From Spirochaetota bacterium (GTDB lineage Bacteria > Spirochaetota > UBA4802 > UBA5550), in assembly GCA_017999915.1 (NCBI GenBank), contig JAGNKX010000001.1, positions 124,001 to 188,000 of the forward strand: DNA of 64,000 bases. The letters are read 5' to 3'. Made by a program: the position numbers and the translations under genes. Of this stretch, positions 9,966-17,748 are shown piece after piece. Position 1 is the first letter of the stretch. Each line of letters begins with the position of its first letter. A model generated the notes under the pieces. The model saw nothing but the letters and a program-made list of their open reading frames with translations, was not told where the DNA came from and did no database searches.

Positions 9966-10502
9966 ATGAAAAAAACACTCAGGCAGAGAATCCTGCTGAC
10001 GCTGATGAACAGGTATATGCTGATTTTCATCAATGTCATACTTGTCAGCATCGTCCTGGCAATCATCATCAATGTGACGGCCATGGTGCTGACCCCGGAG
10101 AATGATACTGACGAAATGATCCACATGTGCAACGGCATAGCGGTCATTCTCTACGGCTTCGGCGTTGCCATCGAGTTCAGGGGGACCCTGATGAGGATAT
10201 TCAACCTCTACCCGGCCTTTGCCTCACCCCTGCAGGAAGAGACCGACAGGATATGCAATTCCTACGGCATCTATTTTCTCCTGCTTGGCCTTGTCCAGGA
10301 AATACTGGTCCATCTCGTTGTCATGCCGCATCGTCTTTTTCATCTGCACGGCAGAGAGGAATACGTTTTTACAATCTGTGTCTTCATACAAACCATCGTG
10401 ACCGTTCTCCTGATAATCCTGACCTGCCGGCTGATCTTGATTTCCAGGATGATCCGGCTTCGGGAAGAACGCGAGACTGAGCCGGAGGAGAGCCAGGACT
10501 GA
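9966..10502 (+). CDS. Four-helix membrane protein inside the glycyl-radical operon, unknown
   Basis: 178 residues with four hydrophobic stretches (about 18-42, 55-75, 93-115, 135-160), a basic N-terminus and an acidic C-terminal tail (REERETEPEESQD). No family recognised. It starts 69 bp after the glycyl-radical enzyme, and its TGA overlaps the ATG of the activase by one base (TGATG), which implies translational coupling. The position between enzyme and activase suggests a role tied to that enzyme, such as substrate or product passage or membrane tethering; this is inference from position alone. Confidence 0.75.
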   Translation: MKKTLRQRILLTLMNRYMLIFINVILVSIVLAIIINVTAMVLTPENDTDEMIHMCNGIAVILYGFGVAIEFRGTLMRIFNLYPAFASPLQEETDRICNSYGIYFLLLGLVQEILVHLVVMPHRLFHLHGREEYVFTICVFIQTIVTVLLIILTCRLILISRMIRLREERETEPEESQD

Positions 10503-11524
10503 TGAAACCCGAAAAATCCGACAAGACTCTGACCGGCACCATCCTCGAGATACAGCGCATGTCCACCGAGGACGGCCCGGGACTGCGGACCACGGTCTTT
10601 TTCAAGGGATGCTCCCTCCGCTGTCTCTGGTGCCATAACCCGGAAAGCATTGACATGAAACCGCAGCTTCACTGGGTGGAACCGCGCTGCATCGGGTGCA
10701 AGCTCTGCATCGAGTTCTGCCCCCACGGGGCCCTGTCCTTTTCGGAGCGGGGCATCGTCATCGACCGCGAAATCTGCAGGGGATGCGGAGCCTGCGCGGA
10801 CCAGTGCCCCTCCACGGCGCTGGAGCTTCTCGGCCGAACCTGGACCGTCGAGGCCCTGGCGGCGGAAGTCATCAAGGACGCTTCCTATTTCGGATCGACC
10901 GGGGGCGTCACCGTTTCAGGGGGAGAAGCCGCCCTGCAGGCGCCCTTCGTGTCGGCATTGCTAAAAGAGCTGAAGGCCCGGGGCATCCATACGGCCCTGG
11001 ACACGAGCGGCCAGTGCAGCCGTGCTTACCTCGACATGGTGCTCCCGTACACCGACCTCGTCCTCTACGATATCAAGGAAATCGACCCGGAGAGGCACCG
11101 CCGGTTCACCGGCAGCGGCAACGAAACGATACTGGAGAACCTCATTCACGTGGCGGGATATATCGGCGCCCGCGTGCTGCCGCGGGAGCTGTGGATCCGC
11201 ACCCCCGTCATCCCCGGCGCCACGGACAACGTGGAGACCGTCACCGCCATCGGCTCTTTCATCGCCCGCGCCCTCGGCGGGTCCGTGTCGCGGTGGGAGC
11301 TATGCGCCTTCAACAACCTCTGCAGGGACAAGTACCGGCGCCTCGGCATGGAGTGGACCTACGGCGGTGCCGGCCTCATCGACCGCGAGACAATGGAGCG
11401 GCTGGCCGGCGCTGCCAGGGCGTCCGGCGTCGATCCCGGCATCGTCCTCTGGACCGGGTCTACCTCTCTGGATGACACGGACAATGACGGCGGAAAAAAC
11501 AGGAAGACCGTACGGGCTTGCTGA
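10502..11524 (+). CDS. Glycyl-radical enzyme activase (radical SAM, with two extra [4Fe-4S] clusters)
   Basis: 340 residues. Cleaves S-adenosylmethionine to make the glycyl radical on its partner enzyme. The radical SAM motif CSLRCLWC (CxxxCxxC) lies in FKGCSLRCLWCHNPES near residues 36-50. A ferredoxin-like insert follows with CIGCKLCIEFC and CRGCGACADQC, as in activases of the non-PFL glycyl-radical enzymes (for example 4-hydroxyphenylacetate decarboxylase and choline lyase activases). TVSGGEAALQ is the SAM-binding GGE motif. Coupled by a one-base overlap to the membrane protein upstream, and almost certainly the activase of the enzyme at 7386-9896. Confidence 0.93.
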   Translation: MKPEKSDKTLTGTILEIQRMSTEDGPGLRTTVFFKGCSLRCLWCHNPESIDMKPQLHWVEPRCIGCKLCIEFCPHGALSFSERGIVIDREICRGCGACADQCPSTALELLGRTWTVEALAAEVIKDASYFGSTGGVTVSGGEAALQAPFVSALLKELKARGIHTALDTSGQCSRAYLDMVLPYTDLVLYDIKEIDPERHRRFTGSGNETILENLIHVAGYIGARVLPRELWIRTPVIPGATDNVETVTAIGSFIARALGGSVSRWELCAFNNLCRDKYRRLGMEWTYGGAGLIDRETMERLAGAARASGVDPGIVLWTGSTSLDDTDNDGGKNRKTVRAC

Positions 11525-11552
11525 TTCAACTAATTCAGACAGGGAGATAGCC

Positions 11553-12398
11553 ATGGCTATGATCAAGGGAGAATTCAACCGGGAAGATATGGCGGCGCTG
11601 GAGCCGAACGAAAAGGTGGCCCTGGTGGCCACGGTCAATCCCGAGGGCCTTCCACACGTGTCTCTACTCACGTCGCTCCAGGCCAATGGTCCGAAGCAAC
11701 TGATCCTGGGCGAGTTCTCCCGGGGGCTCAGCAAGGAGTTCATGCAGGAGAACCGCAACATCGGCTTCCTTGTCATGACCCTGGACCGCCGCCTCTGGCG
11801 CGGCACGGCGCGGTGGACGCACCTCATGAAGGAAGGCCCGGAGTACCGGATGATGAACGAAAAGCCGATGTTCCGCTACAACACCTATTTCGGCATCAAC
11901 ACGGTCCACTACTTCGACCTGGTGGAGACGACGGAGCGTGATGGGCTCCCCCTGGGATCCATCGCCCTGGCGGTCATAAAAACCGCCCTTGGACGGGGCG
12001 GCGCCCGCCGGGCAATCAGCCCGATCCTCAAGCCCTTTGCCCTGTCCATCGTGGACCGCATCGATTCGCTTAAATTTCTCTCATACATCGACGGGGACGG
12101 GTTCCCGCGCCTGGTTCCCCTGATCCAGTGCAGGGCCGCCGACAGCGGAAGGCTCGTCTTCTCCACCGGACCCTACGGCGCCGAGCTCGCCGCAATTCCG
12201 AAAGGATCGACGGTGGCCGTCTTCGCCATGACCATGAAGATGGAGGACATTCTGGTGCGGGGCGTCTACAACGGAACAAGGAGGCACCGCGGCATCCGCC
12301 TCGGTACCATTGACATCACCTGGGCGTACAATTCCATGCCGCCGGTCCACGGACAGATCTATCCTGAAACGGAGCTCAGGCCGGTAACGAGTTTCTGA
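11553..12398 (+). CDS. Pyridoxamine-5'-phosphate-oxidase-fold protein, two-domain, FMN-binding type
   Basis: 281 residues from ATG 11553 with AGGGAG upstream; a longer open frame that starts inside the activase gene is an artefact. The first half has the split-barrel start typical of the family (LEPNEKVALVATVNPEGLPHVSLLT) and the second half repeats the theme (KFLSYIDGDGFPRLVPLIQCRA). Such proteins bind FMN or F420 and act as reductases or oxidases on small molecules. Lies 28 bp after the activase and 1 bp before the next gene, so it belongs to the glycyl-radical operon. Its substrate may be in the same pathway (inference). Confidence 0.78.
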   Translation: MAMIKGEFNREDMAALEPNEKVALVATVNPEGLPHVSLLTSLQANGPKQLILGEFSRGLSKEFMQENRNIGFLVMTLDRRLWRGTARWTHLMKEGPEYRMMNEKPMFRYNTYFGINTVHYFDLVETTERDGLPLGSIALAVIKTALGRGGARRAISPILKPFALSIVDRIDSLKFLSYIDGDGFPRLVPLIQCRAADSGRLVFSTGPYGAELAAIPKGSTVAVFAMTMKMEDILVRGVYNGTRRHRGIRLGTIDITWAYNSMPPVHGQIYPETELRPVTSF

Positions 12399-12399
12399 C

Positions 12400-12843
12400 A
12401 TGGTGCGCATGGCCCTGATCATTGCCCTTCTTGGAGGAAGCGCCGGGTATGTTCCCAAAAACGATCTGGTCCTGACCATCACCATCTACGCCATCGACAG
12501 CCGGAAGCTCTGGACCTATGTTCTTGACACGCGGAGGATTTCCGTGACCCGTCATTTCACCCGGGGCGAGCCTGACCGGGTACTCCTTGAGCGTCCGCTG
12601 ACCCTGCAAGAGATCAAAAAACTGGACCGTTTCCTCGGCCGCTATCCCTTCGACAGCCTGGAAAAATATTATATCAATGAACGCATTCACGGATCCACCG
12701 GAACGGTCTACCATATCAGGATCAACAGGAAAGGGAAGGATTCCTATGTCTTTTACGCCAGGCCCGAATCCCTCCTGGAGCTGAACCGGTTCATCAACAG
12801 GCTCCTGCCCAGGCAGTTCCATCTCTGGGATGACGTGCAATAG
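12400..12843 (+). CDS. Small exported protein at the end of the glycyl-radical operon, unknown
   Basis: 147 residues; ATG one base after the TGA of the preceding gene, so translation is probably coupled. The first 20 residues (MVRMALIIALLGGSAGYVP) look like a short signal peptide or anchor. The rest is a mixed alpha/beta domain with a central RPLTLQEIKKLDRFLGRYPFD stretch (residue run split here for family comparison only). No family recognised. It ends one base before the convergent LysE gene. Confidence 0.6.
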   Translation: MVRMALIIALLGGSAGYVPKNDLVLTITIYAIDSRKLWTYVLDTRRISVTRHFTRGEPDRVLLERPLTLQEIKKLDRFLGRYPFDSLEKYYINERIHGSTGTVYHIRINRKGKDSYVFYARPESLLELNRFINRLLPRQFHLWDDVQ

Positions 12844-12844
12844 A

Positions 12845-13513
12845 TTAGAATCCCAGGTAACCCGCCGCCTTGCAGATAAAGTACCCGATCAGGATGATGA
12901 ACAGGACGATCAGCACAAGGTTCATCCCGCGAAACACCCTGTCCGGTATGTTGTGGTGGATCCGGTGGATTATCATGGCCAGGATGACAAGGTATCCCAC
13001 AAGGCCCGTCACGCCGGAAACGACAAAGACCAGCCTGAGGATGAACGTCGCCTCGGAAAAAAGACCCAGGTCGATAAAGACCTTGAACCCCACGATCCAC
13101 CAGAGGACGATGCTCGGGTTGGTGATGGCGAGGGTGAACCCTGTCATGAACCCGTAGGCATGGTTGTTCTTTTTCGCGTCAGGGCCGCCTTCGACCGCCG
13201 ATGGATGGCCCCGGTACTCCAGGACCGACCGGTAGAGAAGGAACGAAAGGACGGCGGCCCCGAGCAGGTAAAAAACAAGCTGGAACCGGTCCGACATGAG
13301 AACGCCCCCCAGGCCGAAGAGGGTGAGAATTCCGTAAACCATGTCCGACGTGCCCGATCCCAGGGCGATCATGACGGCCGGTTTCCTGAGACCCTGCATC
13401 GCCTTCTTGACGACCTGGAGCTGCACCGCGCCGATGGGAATGGCGGAGAAGAAGCCGAGGACGATCCCGAAGAGAAGGACGATGGCGTAGCTGATCAGGA
13501 TATTGTACTTCAT
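12845..13513 (-). CDS. LysE/RhtB-family exporter
   Basis: 222 residues, six predicted membrane helices, with the family signature near the N-terminus (GFFSAIPIGAVQLQVVKKAM, about 20-39), and a conserved Asn-Pro-Ser (TNPSIVLWW) in the middle. LysE-type proteins export amino acids or related solutes. GGAG lies upstream of ATG 13513. It is convergent with the glycyl-radical operon, with one base between the stop codons; no shared function is implied. Confidence 0.85.
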   Translation of the reverse strand: MKYNILISYAIVLLFGIVLGFFSAIPIGAVQLQVVKKAMQGLRKPAVMIALGSGTSDMVYGILTLFGLGGVLMSDRFQLVFYLLGAAVLSFLLYRSVLEYRGHPSAVEGGPDAKKNNHAYGFMTGFTLAITNPSIVLWWIVGFKVFIDLGLFSEATFILRLVFVVSGVTGLVGYLVILAMIIHRIHHNIPDRVFRGMNLVLIVLFIILIGYFICKAAGYLGF

Positions 13514-13546
13514 CTTTTACTCCGACACCATATAATCCTATTGCCA

Positions 13547-13902
13547 CCTGTCCCCCGGAGGGGGCATGCAGGAATAATTTATAGGCAGCAAAATTTTCAA
13601 CTATCGCTGCATGGTTAATCAATTGTCGTAATACATGCCGATTAGTAGTTACAAAACGGATCTTATGGAAAGATCAACATCAGAATTATCATGCAAATAA
13701 TAATTGTAATAAAATCATACTGATTTAGATTCCAGTGATAGATTAGACTTGTTGCGAAACTGCGTCTCGCGCTCGCAGGGGACCCCCTGCGGGGGGCTTT
13801 TAAGGGGCTACGCCCCTTAGACCCTTTAAAAAACTTAGTTTTGCAACAACTCTATTATATTACCTCTCAGAATTATACCACATGCCCCCTCCGGGGGACA
13901 GG
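13547..13902. repeat. 356-bp segment bounded by a perfect 22-bp inverted repeat
   Basis: The left copy (13547-13568, beginning CCTGTCCCCCGGAGGGGG and ending CATG) and the right copy (13881-13902) are exact reverse complements. Each half also contains its own C-run/G-run hairpin. The enclosed DNA is AT-rich, codes for nothing visible, and contains a second inverted-repeat element (13749-13849). It lies between the divergent LysE and zincin genes. The arrangement looks like a miniature mobile element with another inserted in it. Confidence 0.7.
13749..13849. mobile_element. 101-bp miniature inverted-repeat element (nested)
   Basis: Ends in 13-bp terminal inverted repeats TTGTTGCGAAACT (13749-13761) and AGTTTTGCAACAA (13837-13849), matching at 12 of 13 positions. 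The interior has two G/C hairpins (AGGGGACCCCCTGCGGGGGG region and GGGGCTACGCCCC). No open frame. Sits inside the 13547-13902 inverted-repeat segment. Confidence 0.6.
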
Positions 13903-13922
13903 GGGGTCTTCAGGATAAGTCA

Positions 13923-14279
13923 ATGCGTATGGCGCCAGCGACATTCGAGCGGATGGTCCGCACCATTCACACCGGGGTGATGGAGGCCCTGGACCCCGAC
14001 CTCCGCGCCAGGGCCGAAAAGGTGACCATCGTCATCGCCGACCGGCCTCCCCGGGGCGACGATGACCTCCTCGGCCTCTACGAGGGCATATCCCTTCCGG
14101 ACCGACATATCGACGACATGGAGGCCGTCGCCGACCGGATCACGCTGTTCCGCCGGTCCCTCCTTGACGCGTGTGAAAGCATTGAGGAGCTGCGTGAAGA
14201 AATTCGTATTACCCTGCTCCACGAGCTGGGCCACTATTTTGGATTCGATGAGGACGAGCTCCTCAAACGCGGGTTATGA
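13923..14279 (+). CDS. Zincin-like metallopeptidase family protein (DUF1025 type)
   Basis: 118 residues. The C-terminal part carries the zinc-binding helix HELGHYFGFDED (HExxH near 98-102 with a following Asp/Glu as likely third ligand). The size and the order of elements (FERMV at the start, IVIADRP, LLGLYEGI) fit the small bacterial minimal-zincin family. The substrate is unknown. The start ATG follows AGGATAAGTCA; an alternative ATG is two codons on. Stop lies 17 bp from the convergent HtrA gene. Confidence 0.85.
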   Translation: MRMAPATFERMVRTIHTGVMEALDPDLRARAEKVTIVIADRPPRGDDDLLGLYEGISLPDRHIDDMEAVADRITLFRRSLLDACESIEELREEIRITLLHELGHYFGFDEDELLKRGL

Positions 14280-14295
14280 TCGCAGAGGCGCCCGG

Positions 14296-15438
14296 TCAAT
14301 CGGGCCGCTCGACCACTTTCACAAAGAGATTTATCGTTTTCCGCTGCCGCCACACGGTCAGCTTCAGGGTCTGACCGGGGGTCATCTCGCCCACTATCTT
14401 CAGGAGGTCCATGTACGTTGAGATGTCCCTGTCGTTGATCTTCAGGATGATGTCGCCGACCCTGACGCCGCCTCTCTCCGCCGGGCTTCCCTGGATCACC
14501 TCTCCGATGAAGGCGCCCTGGTTCGATTTGAGCCCCAGCTCCTGCGCGTATTCCTCGGTGATCTGGGCTATGCTCACGCCGATGTAGCCGCGCTTGATCT
14601 TCTTGTGCGTCTTCAGCTGCTCCAGGATCGAGCGGGCCGTATTGATGGGGATGGCGAAGCCGATGCCCATGTAGCCGCCGGTCTGGGAATAGATCATGCG
14701 GTTGATGCCGATCACCTCGCCGTAGATATTGATGAGGGGACCGCCGCTGTTCCCCGGGTTGATGGACGCGTCGGTCTGGATATGGGAGCCTCCCATCATG
14801 TCAACGTCCCGGCGGCCGATGGCGCTCACGACCCCGACGGTGAAGGTCCGGTCAAGGCCGAAGGGATTGCCGATGGCGACGGCCCAGTCGCCCACCTGCA
14901 CCCGGTCCGAATCTCCCAGGTACACGGGCTTCAGTTTCGTCGGCGCGTTTATTTTCAGCAGGGCCAGGTCGGTTCGCTCGTCCGAACCGACGATGGTGGC
15001 CTTGTAGGTCTTTTCATTGATACCCACCGTGACCGTGTCGACGCCGGCCACGACATGATGATTGGTACAGACATATCCGTCCTCGGATATGATGAAGCCG
15101 GAGCCGAGGCCGCGGCGCCGCTCGGTGCGGGGACGGTTGGCACCGCCGCCGAAAAACTCCCTCATGAAGGGATCGTCGAAAAAGGGATTGGGCTGGACCC
15201 GCACCACCTGTTCCGTAGTGATAAACACGACCCGCTCCTTGTAGAGGTTGAAGATCTTCCGGAACGTGTCCTGTATTTCCACCGCCCCCGCGGATTCGGC
15301 TTCCTTGCGGAGGGGGGACTGTCCGATGTCGCCGAAGAGGGTTGAATCGCCCGATTTAAAACAGGAGAACTGGTACAGCGCGAACATGACGGTCAGGACC
15401 GCCAGGGGGACAATAAGCTTAAGTTTTTCCTTCATCAT
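14296..15438 (-). CDS. HtrA/DegP-family serine protease with one PDZ domain
   Basis: 380 residues. An N-terminal hydrophobic segment (about 7-24) acts as uncut signal or anchor, so the protease works in the periplasm on misfolded proteins. The trypsin-like domain has the full triad: His in TNHHVVAG, Asp in ERTDLALLKI and Ser in NPGNSGGPL. One PDZ domain follows (IKRGYIGVSI to the end), so the layout is DegS-like or like other single-PDZ HtrA proteins, not the two-PDZ DegP. AGGAGAGGAAG precedes two tandem ATG codons at 15438/15435. Conserved and intact. Confidence 0.93.
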   Translation of the reverse strand: MMKEKLKLIVPLAVLTVMFALYQFSCFKSGDSTLFGDIGQSPLRKEAESAGAVEIQDTFRKIFNLYKERVVFITTEQVVRVQPNPFFDDPFMREFFGGGANRPRTERRRGLGSGFIISEDGYVCTNHHVVAGVDTVTVGINEKTYKATIVGSDERTDLALLKINAPTKLKPVYLGDSDRVQVGDWAVAIGNPFGLDRTFTVGVVSAIGRRDVDMMGGSHIQTDASINPGNSGGPLINIYGEVIGINRMIYSQTGGYMGIGFAIPINTARSILEQLKTHKKIKRGYIGVSIAQITEEYAQELGLKSNQGAFIGEVIQGSPAERGGVRVGDIILKINDRDISTYMDLLKIVGEMTPGQTLKLTVWRQRKTINLFVKVVERPD

Positions 15439-15522
15439 CTTCCTCTCCTCTGGTATCAGATAAACATTCGGTGCTCTATAGATGATGTTCCCGGCGGCTT
15501 GTCGGGACCATTCGGGCTTCCC

Positions 15523-15717
15523 TTAAAATTCTTTTTTCCTCTGTTTGTTCTCCCGCTCCCTGTCTTTCTCGATTTCCTCACGAAAGATATAACGGTAATC
15601 GTTTGAATCATCGGGATTGATCTGTTCCATCTCGACCTTATTTACCTCGGTCTTTTTCTTGCAGGCGTCAAAACCGAGGATCAGCACCCCGATCATCGCT
15701 ATCTGGATAATACGCAT
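15523..15717 (-). CDS. Very small putative lipoprotein
   Basis: 64 residues from ATG 15717 (AAGGGG upstream). The N-terminus MRIIQIAMIGVLILGFDAC ends in a loose lipobox of the kind tolerated in spirochaetes, followed by KKK. The mature part is highly charged (many Glu, Asp, Lys, Arg) and probably helical. It lies upstream of htrA on the same strand (84 bp), so both may share a transcript. No family recognised. Confidence 0.55.
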   Translation of the reverse strand: MRIIQIAMIGVLILGFDACKKKTEVNKVEMEQINPDDSNDYRYIFREEIEKDRERENKQRKKEF

Positions 15718-15844
15718 GGCACCCCTTTTCCCTGTCACTTGGTATTGATTGATTGAGGTATTTATTCAAGTATTTTTTGGCATAGAGCAAAAAAATGGAG
15801 CCATAAAATTGTAATGCTTCAATATATTACATTTCATATAAAAA

Positions 15845-15964
15845 TGTCATTGCAAGGAGCGAAGCGACAAAGCAATCATGTCATTATTATCACAAATATG
15901 CGAGAAAAGGTATAGTATTTTTCACAATTAAATGCACGATCGCTTCGCTTTGCTCGCGATGACA
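15845..15964. mobile_element. 120-bp miniature inverted-repeat element
   Basis: The left end TGTCATTGCAAGGAGCGAAG continues into CGAC (15845-15868); the right end (15938-15964) is its imperfect reverse complement, reading TGTCATCGCGAGCAAAGCGA on the minus strand. The centre is AT-rich and noncoding. The end sequence resembles the GTCATTGCGAGGAGCGAAGC type of repeat that I know from many unrelated bacterial genomes. Lies alone in a 305-bp intergenic space. Confidence 0.65.
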
Positions 15965-16022
15965 AAAGTAAGAAATAATTCTGATTAAAATTACATACAC
16001 CAACAATAACAGGAGAGATTAT

Positions 16023-16604
16023 ATGATCACACGGATCGACCATGTTGCCATTGCGGTGCGGGACTACGATAGGGCCTATCGTTTTTTTTCAACCCTTCTC
16101 GGCGCGGTGCCCGGCACCAGCAGCCGCGTCGACTCCATGAAGTACCTGTGGCAGAACTTTTCCCTGGGAGACCTGAGCAGGCTCGAACTCCTGACCGCGA
16201 CCGGGTCCGGCAGTTTCCTCGACGGCTTCCTTGCAAAAAAGGACGGGGGAGTCCATCATATCACCATGCAGACGCCGGACATAAAAAAAGCCGCGGCGGA
16301 GCTTGAGCGGAACGGCATTCCCTACTTCGGATACCAGGAGTACGGGGACGCGTGGAAAGAGCTCTTCATACACCCGAACCACGCCTTCGGCGTCCTGATC
16401 CAGATAGCGGAATTTACCGCCGATGACTGGCTCGCGCCGTCCGTGAAGATGCAGGAAGGGAAAAAATTCAAGGTCACCGGGAAAAAAGGCGGCTGCGACC
16501 TGTCTTTTTCCCATCCCGGGGGCGGAACCGTGACCATCACCCTGAGCGCGGAAGAAATGGACCGTTTAGGCAAAGAACTCGTTGACAAATCGTCTATTTC
16601 GTGA
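16023..16604 (+). CDS. VOC-superfamily (glyoxalase-fold) protein
   Basis: 193 residues; AGGAGAG precedes the ATG. The first 130 residues form a vicinal-oxygen-chelate domain with candidate metal ligands His7 (RIDHVAIAVRD), a Glu in SRLELLTAT and a His in GGVHHITMQT, an arrangement like methylmalonyl-CoA epimerase. The extra C-terminal 60 residues (GKKFKVTGKKGG onwards) are unusual and unrecognised. Could be an epimerase, lyase or dioxygenase-like enzyme; activity is not decidable. It overlaps nothing, and a flagellin-like gene follows 35 bp downstream. Confidence 0.8.
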   Translation: MITRIDHVAIAVRDYDRAYRFFSTLLGAVPGTSSRVDSMKYLWQNFSLGDLSRLELLTATGSGSFLDGFLAKKDGGVHHITMQTPDIKKAAAELERNGIPYFGYQEYGDAWKELFIHPNHAFGVLIQIAEFTADDWLAPSVKMQEGKKFKVTGKKGGCDLSFSHPGGGTVTITLSAEEMDRLGKELVDKSSIS

Positions 16605-16639
16605 TACTTTTTAATCAGCAGTGCAGGGAGGGGCGGGCC

Positions 16640-17335
16640 ATGATCATCAAAACGGACGTAAAAAATCTATCTCTGGACAAGGCCGCGTATACCCGGAAAA
16701 CCCCCGATATACCTTTGTACAGGAATATTCATGAGAACACTCCCCCGTCCACGAAGAGCATATCGGACAGGCTCAGCGTAGAACGCTCCCTCGGGGACGC
16801 CCTGAGCATAGCCCAGATGTCTCAGAATGTCATACAAAAAGCCCTTTCCATTTCCTCACGTCTCAAGGGGATTGCCGCCGCTGCGATGGCAACCGGGAGC
16901 GTCAACACGCAGGCGTTGAATGAAGCCCTTAATGATATACGCTCCACCATGGAAGTCTACGGCGAAAAGGTGCCGAGTCCGATGCAGCCCGGCGCAGCGC
17001 CATCGGCAAAAATCATAGAGATCCCCGACATGAGAGGAGCTCTTTCATCGGTCCGCGACATTGCCGGGACCCTGGAAAAAGGCGGCTACAATCAGTCTGA
17101 CAGGATCGATGCCGCCGCCAGAAATCTGAACGAGCTTCTTACAAAATACAGAATTGCCGAGAACAGGATAACGGACATCATGAGGGAAACAGCCGCCGGG
17201 TATGCTCCTGCAACGCCTGCCAGATCCAGAGAACTGCTCGGGCAGATTACTGCCGCGATCACAAGCAATCCGGACTACGCTCTTTCAGTCCAGGGAAACA
17301 TAAATCACACCGTGGCAGAACGGCTCATGGCCTGA
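16640..17335 (+). CDS. Flagellin-like helical protein, unknown role
   Basis: 231 residues from ATG 16640 with GGGAGGGGC upstream; an in-frame extension to 16601 has no ribosome site. Strongly helical. Residues about 35-110 (RLSVERSLGDALSIAQMSQN onwards) resemble the N-terminal flagellin/hook-associated coiled coil, and the last 20 residues (SVQGNINHTVAERLM) resemble the flagellin C-terminal helix. No central domain. It may be a minor filament protein, a secreted homologue or chance coiled-coil similarity; no flagellar gene is nearby. Function is open. Confidence 0.5.
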   Translation: MIIKTDVKNLSLDKAAYTRKTPDIPLYRNIHENTPPSTKSISDRLSVERSLGDALSIAQMSQNVIQKALSISSRLKGIAAAAMATGSVNTQALNEALNDIRSTMEVYGEKVPSPMQPGAAPSAKIIEIPDMRGALSSVRDIAGTLEKGGYNQSDRIDAAARNLNELLTKYRIAENRITDIMRETAAGYAPATPARSRELLGQITAAITSNPDYALSVQGNINHTVAERLMA

Positions 17336-17748
17336 AATGTAATAAGGATCGCCGGGAGATCGCGTTTATTCTAAATCATGCCAAACTGTTCGTTCATCAC
17401 CGCAGATCATATCAAAATTCGGGATGCAACCTTCTGGGAATCCGGATTTGCAACAATTACGGGATCGATGTTCCTCATGAGCGTGAACGCGGTCTGCGAG
17501 ACGCACTCCATATAAAAATTTTAAAAAAAAATAGATTTATCTTGACTTTAAATTAATTTTAATTTACATGATCATAATATAAGGTATTTTTTCTCACCTG
17601 ATAATTCTTGTTACATAAAAAAAGAGATCGTGTAAAACTTGATTGAGTGTTGAAATAATTTCGAGGCAAATTAGGAGCTTCGTTAATTAATACGATGCAT
17701 TTTATTACCGGATCATTGATATATCACAAATACGATTGAACCATAGCG
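17336..17748. other. 413-bp AT-rich intergenic stretch
   Basis: No gene found. A 45-codon frame (17378-17515) has no ribosome site. A possible promoter for the next gene is TTGACT at 17542-17547 with TACATG 17 bp further, weak at the -10. The rest is A/T-rich. Confidence 0.4.

Noticed and set aside
11022-11552. Longer N-terminus for the FMN-fold protein, beginning inside the activase gene
   Set aside because: The extra part is an out-of-frame reading of the activase, and AGGGAG with ATG 11553 gives the normal family start.
17378-17515. 45-codon frame in the AT-rich spacer
   Set aside because: No ribosome site, no recognisable domain; could be chance.
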